A stretch of DNA of 9,716 bases from Erginobacter sp964587835 (GTDB lineage Bacteria; Auribacterota; Erginobacteria; Erginobacterales; Erginobacteraceae): the NCBI GenBank assembly GCA_964587835.1, contig CAZPMN010000056.1:1-9716 (forward strand), given 5' to 3'. The position numbers were made by a program, and so were the translations under genes. The notes under the pieces are model-generated. The model saw only the letters and a program-made list of their open reading frames with translations. It did not search any database and was not told the origin of the DNA. Of this stretch, positions 5,869 to 9,716 are shown piece after piece; the stretch's first letter is position 1, and every line of letters starts with the position of its first letter.

Positions 5869-6438
5869 TTAGTTCAAACCCAGCAGGCCGTCCCGGAGCC
5901 CCGGGTTGGGGGGGGATCCGCCCAACCAGATCGAGAAAAAGGAGGCGGCGAAGTCGCTCCCTTCGATGACCCCCTTCACCTCTCCCTTGACCGAAACCTT
6001 CAGACCAAAGTTGGGACGGTAGGTGAAAGCCATCCTCTCCCCGTCCTCCATGGCGGTCATCCAGGAGTTGAGGGTCTGAATCCTCTCGATCAATCCCGAA
6101 AGGTTATCCCCCGAGTTCTTCTCAAACCCCTCGGTCCAGGCGGAGGTGATGTCCGACCCATCCACCCCCCGCACAAAGTGGAGGATCAGCCGCTTGGTCT
6201 CCTCCGATCGGGCTGCCCGCTCCCCGTCGCGGCAGGGTTTTTCCAGGTAGAGCGCGGCCACGTAAACATTGACCTTGAAGATGGTGGCTTCCCTGGTCCC
6301 CAATCCGTTCAGGACCAGCTCGACCCCGTCCACCTCGATTCGGTCGGGATAGGTTACCCCGTCTTTCTCCACCGAATAGGCACTAAAGGCTACAAACAGC
6401 AGAGCAAAAAGAAGCGCCGTTACAACTTTGTTTTTCAT
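5869..6438 (-). CDS. Chalcone-isomerase-like periplasmic protein
   Basis: The product is 189 residues with a chalcone-isomerase-like fold (Chalcone_3 type), found in many Gram-negative bacteria as an exported protein of unknown role. Residues 1-22 are a signal peptide (MKNK, then VVTALLFALLFVAFSAYS). Family features include a start around DGVTYPDRIEVDGVELVLNG, then GTREATIFKVNVYVAALYLE, RLILHFVRGVD, and a C-terminal GVIEGSDFAASFFSIWLGGSPPNPGLR (quoted in parts of the family pattern). The ATG at 6438 has AGAGG about 7 nt upstream. A second ATG two codons earlier (6444) has GGAG 6 nt upstream and is equally possible. A longer frame to 6498 runs into the repeat-bearing leader and lacks signal-peptide logic. 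No flavonoid pathway is implied. Leadered from the promoter at 6686-6714 and co-transcribed with the AsmA-like gene. Confidence 0.88.
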   Translation of the reverse strand: MKNKVVTALLFALLFVAFSAYSVEKDGVTYPDRIEVDGVELVLNGLGTREATIFKVNVYVAALYLEKPCRDGERAARSEETKRLILHFVRGVDGSDITSAWTEGFEKNSGDNLSGLIERIQTLNSWMTAMEDGERMAFTYRPNFGLKVSVKGEVKGVIEGSDFAASFFSIWLGGSPPNPGLRDGLLGLN

Positions 6439-6495
6439 AACCATTCCTCTCTCCGGAACAACCATTACCCAAAGCAAAAAAAATCGCCTGCCGGT

Positions 6496-6618
6496 CATTG
6501 CGAGGACCCCGAACGAAGTGAGGGGAACGCCTGTCCGCCGAAGTTTTAACGAGGGCGGGAAGCAATCTCAATTCATTGCAATTGAAGAAATTGCTTCTTC
6601 GCTCCGCTCCTCGCAATG
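6496..6618. repeat. Nested palindromic repeat element in the leader of the chalcone-isomerase-like gene
   Basis: The outer arms are perfect 10-mers: CATTGCGAGG (6496-6505) and CCTCGCAATG (6609-6618). Inside are GAAGCAAT (6559-6566) pairing with ATTGCTTC (6590-6597), and TCAATT (6568-6573) pairing with AATTGA (6580-6585). These three sets are concentric, so a long stem-loop can form. On the left flank, a separate small inverted motif, CCGCC...GGGCGG (about 6536-6558), seems inserted; it is missing from the related partial copy at 264-310. CATTGCGAGG palindromes of this kind are, from memory, widely dispersed in bacterial genomes. Confidence 0.85.
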
Positions 6619-6685
6619 CCATTATTATTTAAGTTATTTCTAGGACACAACAAATAGATAGATCTACCTCAAAAACTCTTGCCAG

Positions 6686-6714
6686 ATTATACCCCTTAGC
6701 CCCGCTGGGGTCAA
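6686..6714 (-). promoter_or_regulatory. Near-consensus sigma70 promoter
   Basis: On the minus strand TTGACC (6714-6709) is followed after exactly 17 bp by TATAAT (6691-6686). Five of six -35 bases and all six -10 bases match the consensus, with ideal spacing. The predicted start is an A near 6679-6680, reading left into the chalcone-isomerase-like and AsmA-like genes with a leader of about 240 nt. It lies 95 bp past the stop of the glycosyltransferase gene, so it gives the pair its own transcription start. Confidence 0.8.
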
Positions 6715-6785
6715 GTGAATTGAACCGCGCTCCCATCGGCCCTGCGAACCTCCTTCTCTAACCCGAAAAACCGCAAAATCCCCCT

Positions 6786-6804
6786 CTCTCCTCCCGAGTG
6801 AGAG
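6786..6804 (-). terminator. Weak hairpin after the glycosyltransferase gene
   Basis: A 5-bp stem (CTCTC at 6786-6790, GAGAG at 6800-6804) has a 9-nt loop. Transcribed leftward it is followed after several G residues by ATTTTGCGGTTTTT. The stem is short and the T-tract is displaced and interrupted, so this is only a candidate terminator. Confidence 0.25.
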
Positions 6805-6807
6805 TCG

Positions 6808-8931
6808 TCAGGGGTGATGGGTCCCGGGAGGAACCGCCCCCGGAAACGCTTGAAATGATCTGCCCGGTTCTTCACCACTTTCGCCCACCAAATCCAGCCT
6901 CTGCCGGCAATAGTCCAGTGCCTCCCGGAATTCAGCCTTTCTCCCCGGATCGAGTTCCAGGGCGGCCTGAAACTCCCGGGCCGCCTTATCCCAGTCCCCC
7001 AGCTCCAGGTAGAGGGTCCCCAGGTTGCCGCGGGCGGGCGCGTAATAAGGATTGATCTCGACAGCCGCCGCAAAAACCTCGGTCGCCTGATCCATCTTGC
7101 CCTGCTTCTTCAAGGCCAGCCCCAGGTTATTCAGAGCCCTAAAGTCATCCGGGTCGGACGCAAGAGTTGCCCGGTAATGTTCCTCGGCTTTATCGTAGCG
7201 GGAGTTCTCGGCCCAGACATTGGCAATCTCGAAATGGAGTGCGCCCGGGCGGCTCTTCACCGCGTCCAGGATTCGGGCGACAATCTTCTCCGCCTCTTCC
7301 TCATTCCCTCTCTTCAATTCGACCTGGGCCCAGGCCAGGTAACGGCGGTAGGAACTGAAGGTGATGGGGAGATATTCTCTGCCGGCTTCTTCCCGGGCTT
7401 TCTCGAGATACTCCACGGCCCGTTCCATCTCTCCCTCCCGGGCGAAGACCTCGGCGGCGGTGGTGCAGACCGCGCTGGCCGGCGGACGGTAATCCGGACC
7501 GGCCAGAAAAACGAATAAAATACCCACCAGGACCGTTTCCCCCGCCGCCGGCAGCCAGCGGCGATGGCTCCAGTTATGGAATATCTCTACCAGCACAGCG
7601 GACGCCGACAGGCCCAGAAGCGGCACAATCTGAATCCTAAGCCGGCTGGTAACAAAGAAGAGGACGATGGAGAAGATGTAACAGGCGATAAATATATGCA
7701 GGAGAGTTGCCGGGCGCCCGCGGGGCCGGGCGGCGATAAAGCCGCCCAGGGCCAAAGCGGAGAGAATCCGCCAGCTGAAGGGGAAGGCCAACAGAGAAAA
7801 CTGGCCGCGGAAGAACTCCAGGCTGTAATTGTCGAAGAAATCGGCCCCGCAGAAGAAGAGATAGACCTTGAAAAACAGGAAACGGATAAATCTCAGCGGT
7901 TTTGCCCGGATAAAGGCCAGACCCCGCTCGAGCCAGAAACGGGAGGACTGGCCCGAAGTGAGTTCCCGGCCGGTCAACCGCTCGGCTTCTTCCCGGAAAT
8001 CCTTCCGTTGCAGTTCGGGGATCCCGCGGGCGAACCCGGGCATCATCCCGAGACCGGAGGCTTCGGGGTTGTTGCCGATGTAGAAGTTCTCCCCCCCATG
8101 GGGGGAGATAAAAACGATCTCCTGCTCGTGGAAGTAATAATGAAGGGAGAACAGGATCAGGGGGAGGAGAAGTCCCGCCCCGAAGAGCAGGAGTTTCGCG
8201 CCCCTCCTGCGGAAACCTTCCCCCTGCGAGCCGAGGACGATCCAGGCCGCCGCTCCCAGCGGGACCAGGCTCGGCCGGGCCAAAAGGAGGAGACCGGCCA
8301 GGATCCCTCCCCCCAGCCACCCGCGCCGGAAACGGCCGTCGGCGGCCAGGAGGGTGGCCAAAAGAGCGGCCAGCAGGAAGGCTTCCAGGGCGGGGGAGAG
8401 CAACCACCCCTCGTAGAAAACGGCCGGCGGGAAGACCGCGTAGAGGAGGGCGGCCAGCAGGCCGATAACCGGGTTGAAAATCTTCCGGCCGCAGTAAAAG
8501 ACCAGCCAGCAGGTCAGGATCCCGAGCAGGTGCTGGATCGCCCGGATCAGCACCGGGCCGGCCTGGAGAAACCGGACCAGGAAGGCCAGAAAGTAAGGAT
8601 AGAGCGGGTTGCCGGAATAATCCCCGGCAAACCTGAACCCCCCGGCCGCCAGCTTCCGGGCCCAGCCGAAATAATAGGCGGCGTCGAGGATCGGATGGCG
8701 GCCGAAGGGGGAGTCAAACAGCTCGAAGAAATAGACCGCCCGGAAGAGGGCCGCCATCCCCAGAACCCCGATCAGCAAAAGCGGGACCAAGCCGACCGGC
8801 TGCTGAGCCGGAGACAGTAGGGCCAACCTTCGCTCCTTGAGATCCGGTCCCATAAACTCGATTATGGACAAACCCCGGAGAGAAAGCAAGTCGGTCCTGG
8901 TCAAAGGGGCCAGGGCCGATCGGGCCTTCAT
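6808..8931 (-). CDS. GT39/PMT_2-like membrane glycosyltransferase with C-terminal TPR repeats
   Basis: The product is up to 707 residues. The N-terminal two thirds is a polytopic GT-C fold like dolichyl/undecaprenyl-phosphate-sugar-dependent glycosyltransferases. The first membrane helix (about 46-69) is followed by a periplasmic loop carrying Asp83 (ILDAAYYFGWARKLAAGG), the expected catalytic region. The motif NPLYPYFLAFL comes next, and then many hydrophobic helices up to about residue 480. The C-terminal part has TPR-type helices: a weaker pair at about 480-563, and three clear 34-residue repeats at about 564-664 (for example ALNNLGLALKKQGKMDQATEVF). It probably glycosylates a protein or envelope glycan; the acceptor is unknown. 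The start is uncertain: the ATG at 8931 has no ribosome site, while a TTG at 8826 (codon 36) has AAGGAG 6 nt upstream and would give 672 residues. I list the outermost ATG. The gene lies 42 bp downstream of the MORN-type gene. Confidence 0.87.
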   Translation of the reverse strand: MKARSALAPLTRTDLLSLRGLSIIEFMGPDLKERRLALLSPAQQPVGLVPLLLIGVLGMAALFRAVYFFELFDSPFGRHPILDAAYYFGWARKLAAGGFRFAGDYSGNPLYPYFLAFLVRFLQAGPVLIRAIQHLLGILTCWLVFYCGRKIFNPVIGLLAALLYAVFPPAVFYEGWLLSPALEAFLLAALLATLLAADGRFRRGWLGGGILAGLLLLARPSLVPLGAAAWIVLGSQGEGFRRRGAKLLLFGAGLLLPLILFSLHYYFHEQEIVFISPHGGENFYIGNNPEASGLGMMPGFARGIPELQRKDFREEAERLTGRELTSGQSSRFWLERGLAFIRAKPLRFIRFLFFKVYLFFCGADFFDNYSLEFFRGQFSLLAFPFSWRILSALALGGFIAARPRGRPATLLHIFIACYIFSIVLFFVTSRLRIQIVPLLGLSASAVLVEIFHNWSHRRWLPAAGETVLVGILFVFLAGPDYRPPASAVCTTAAEVFAREGEMERAVEYLEKAREEAGREYLPITFSSYRRYLAWAQVELKRGNEEEAEKIVARILDAVKSRPGALHFEIANVWAENSRYDKAEEHYRATLASDPDDFRALNNLGLALKKQGKMDQATEVFAAAVEINPYYAPARGNLGTLYLELGDWDKAAREFQAALELDPGRKAEFREALDYCRQRLDLVGESGEEPGRSFQAFPGAVPPGTHHP

Positions 8932-8973
8932 TCATGGAAAAACCTGGCAGAACGGCAGGCCGCCGGCCGGCGG

Positions 8974-9375
8974 TTAGATGGGCTGGCCGCTGGGGGTCCA
9001 CTTCTTCCGGCTGATTATTATGCCGTTACGGTACTCCCCCTCCTCCCTCTTCTGGCCGTTATTGTACCAGACGATGGCCTTGCCTTCCCTCTGGCCGTCA
9101 CGCCATAAGCTCTCCGCCATCTTCTGCCCGTTCACATACCAGTTAACGGACCGTCCGTGCTTCTTGCCGTCGCGGTATTCGCTTTCCGCCTTCTCCTGCC
9201 CGTTAGGCCAGATTTCAATCGCCATCCCCGTGAACAGCTCGCCCGAATCCCCCTTGTAAACCAACCCTTCCCGCAGAACGAGCTGAGCCCGGTCCACTAC
9301 CTTCTGCTCCTGGCCGAGCGCCACCGGGCCGATCATCATCAACACTACCGCTGTAAATATACCCACTGCCTTCAT
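8974..9375 (-). CDS. Exported MORN-variant (YwqK-like) repeat protein
   Basis: The product is 133 residues. AAAGGAG lies 4 nt before the ATG at 9375; the in-frame ATG 12 codons earlier has no such site. Residues 1-21 are a signal peptide (MKAVGIFTAVVLMMIGPVALG). The mature chain has a partial unit (about 37-50) and three tandem repeats of about 24 residues: 51-74 (IWPNGQEKAESEYRDGKKHG), 75-98 (WYVNGQKMAESLWRDGQREG) and 99-121 (WYNNGQKREEGEYRNG). The pattern W.NGQ...E..Y.DG...G is that of MORN_2 repeats, which form a beta-hairpin surface used in protein or membrane contacts. Family members are sometimes labelled as YwqK antitoxins, but no toxin partner is visible and the signal peptide argues against a cytoplasmic antitoxin. 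It probably shares a transcript with the glycosyltransferase gene, 42 bp downstream. Confidence 0.85.
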   Translation of the reverse strand: MKAVGIFTAVVLMMIGPVALGQEQKVVDRAQLVLREGLVYKGDSGELFTGMAIEIWPNGQEKAESEYRDGKKHGRSVNWYVNGQKMAESLWRDGQREGKAIVWYNNGQKREEGEYRNGIIISRKKWTPSGQPI

Positions 9376-9472
9376 ATTTCTCCTTTCAATAACCTGCTCA
9401 ACTGTCTCCAATCCGAAATTTCGCCATCGAGACCCTCTGGTTAACCTGAATTGCCAGGGAATAACTTAGGGA

Positions 9473-9486
9473 TAGAGGCACCTCTA
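9473..9486. repeat. Small perfect palindrome upstream of the MORN-type gene
   Basis: TAGAGG (9473-9478), a CA spacer, and CCTCTA (9481-9486) form a perfect palindrome about 100 bp upstream of the MORN-type start. It could be an operator half-site pair, but nothing else supports a regulatory role. Confidence 0.3.
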
Positions 9487-9539
9487 GGTTGAAATTGCAC
9501 TCTGCTTTTTCGATTAACTTACCTCGATATTTCTTTCCC

Positions 9540-9557
9540 TTCCCCAAAGTCGGGGAA
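9540..9557. terminator. Candidate short hairpin, TTCCCC / GGGGAA
   Basis: A 6-bp stem (9540-9545 and 9552-9557) has a 6-nt loop. Rightward it is followed by ATTTGC and leftward by GGAAAG, neither a proper U-tract. It may end a transcript of a gene beyond the window, or be chance. Confidence 0.2.
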
Positions 9558-9716
9558 ATTTGCTAAATAACTTTGCAATAAGTTCTAAGGCAAGGTGTTA
9601 TGTACTCAAGCTTCTTCTCCTTCTCATTAATTACCGAACCACCTGATTTACACTAACCCGATCCCCTTGATTCTGAATTAACAGCCCAAAGTTAGATTTG
9701 TATTACACTACATGGT

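Larger units (their letters stand above)
9376..9716. other. AT-richer intergenic region with small palindromes, no gene
   Basis: No reading frame longer than about 20 codons with a ribosome site is seen. The sequence is clearly richer in A+T than the genes. It holds a TAGAGG-CA-CCTCTA palindrome (9473-9486) and a TTCCCC...GGGGAA hairpin (9540-9557). The promoter of the MORN-type gene should lie here, but I found no convincing -35/-10 pair. The window ends before any neighbour. Confidence 0.6.

Noticed and set aside
5869..6438. Flavonoid biosynthesis enzyme
   Set aside because: The bacterial exported members share only the fold; no other flavonoid gene is present and the signal peptide does not suit such a role.
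7564..8820. Long open frame on the plus strand (418 codons)
   Set aside because: It lies antisense to the glycosyltransferase gene; the product is Gln/Glu/Gly/Pro-rich with no domain, as expected for the complement of a high-GC membrane protein. No ribosome site supports it.
8960..8973. 14-bp perfect palindrome CCGCCGGCCGGCGG as a terminator after the MORN-type gene
   Set aside because: It leaves almost no loop, the T-run is about 20 nt away, and the next gene follows in the same direction. High GC makes such palindromes common by chance.
8974..9375. Toxin-antitoxin system based on the YwqK-like repeat
   Set aside because: No toxin gene is adjacent and the protein has a signal peptide. The neighbour is a glycosyltransferase.
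9598..9655. Short plus-strand frame starting ATGTACTC
   Set aside because: It has only about 18 codons, no ribosome site and no features.

Overview
The window is about 60% or more G+C in its genes. The proteins suggest a diderm bacterium: an outer-membrane beta-barrel ending in Phe, two predicted lipoproteins, an AsmA-like membrane protein and a GT-C glycosyltransferase fused to TPRs. The intergenic DNA is packed with degenerate heptamer arrays and small palindromic repeats, as often seen in genomes of uncultivated lineages. I cannot name the phylum. No rRNA, tRNA, CRISPR array, transposase, phage gene or classical mobile element was recognised.

Layout. 1-543 is a gene-free mosaic of short repeats. 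544-1332 (-) is an outer-membrane barrel, divergent from a secreted staphylococcal-nuclease-type lipoprotein at 1453-2142 (+); the 120 bp between them are largely heptamer arrays. The nuclease gene converges on a ComEC-like metallo-beta-lactamase lipoprotein (2192-3037, -). A pair of CACAGGCAG palindromes fills the gap and supplies the TAG stop codons of both genes. The MBL gene lies one nucleotide downstream of corA (3039-4124, -), so those two form an operon. A strong hairpin (4189-4219) separates corA from the operon upstream of it.

That upstream operon contains a chalcone-isomerase-like periplasmic protein (5869-6438, -) and an AsmA/DUF748-like protein (4250-5848, -), 20 bp apart. Its likely promoter is a near-consensus sigma70 site (TTGACC, 17 bp, TATAAT on the minus strand at 6686-6714). 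The leader would be about 240 nt and would contain a nested palindromic repeat (6496-6618). Further right are a GT39-like/TPR membrane protein (6808-8931, -) and a small exported MORN-type repeat protein (8974-9375, -), probably co-transcribed. The last 340 bp are AT-richer and contain no recognisable gene.

Working together: most products act in the cell envelope. Two adjacent surface lipoproteins are hydrolases of nucleic-acid-related families, which could point to extracytoplasmic nucleic-acid processing, but that is inference. The gene content is mostly familiar. The unusual material is the repeat architecture and how closely repeats abut gene ends, ribosome-binding sites and a transcribed leader. 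I found no convincing new multi-gene system.
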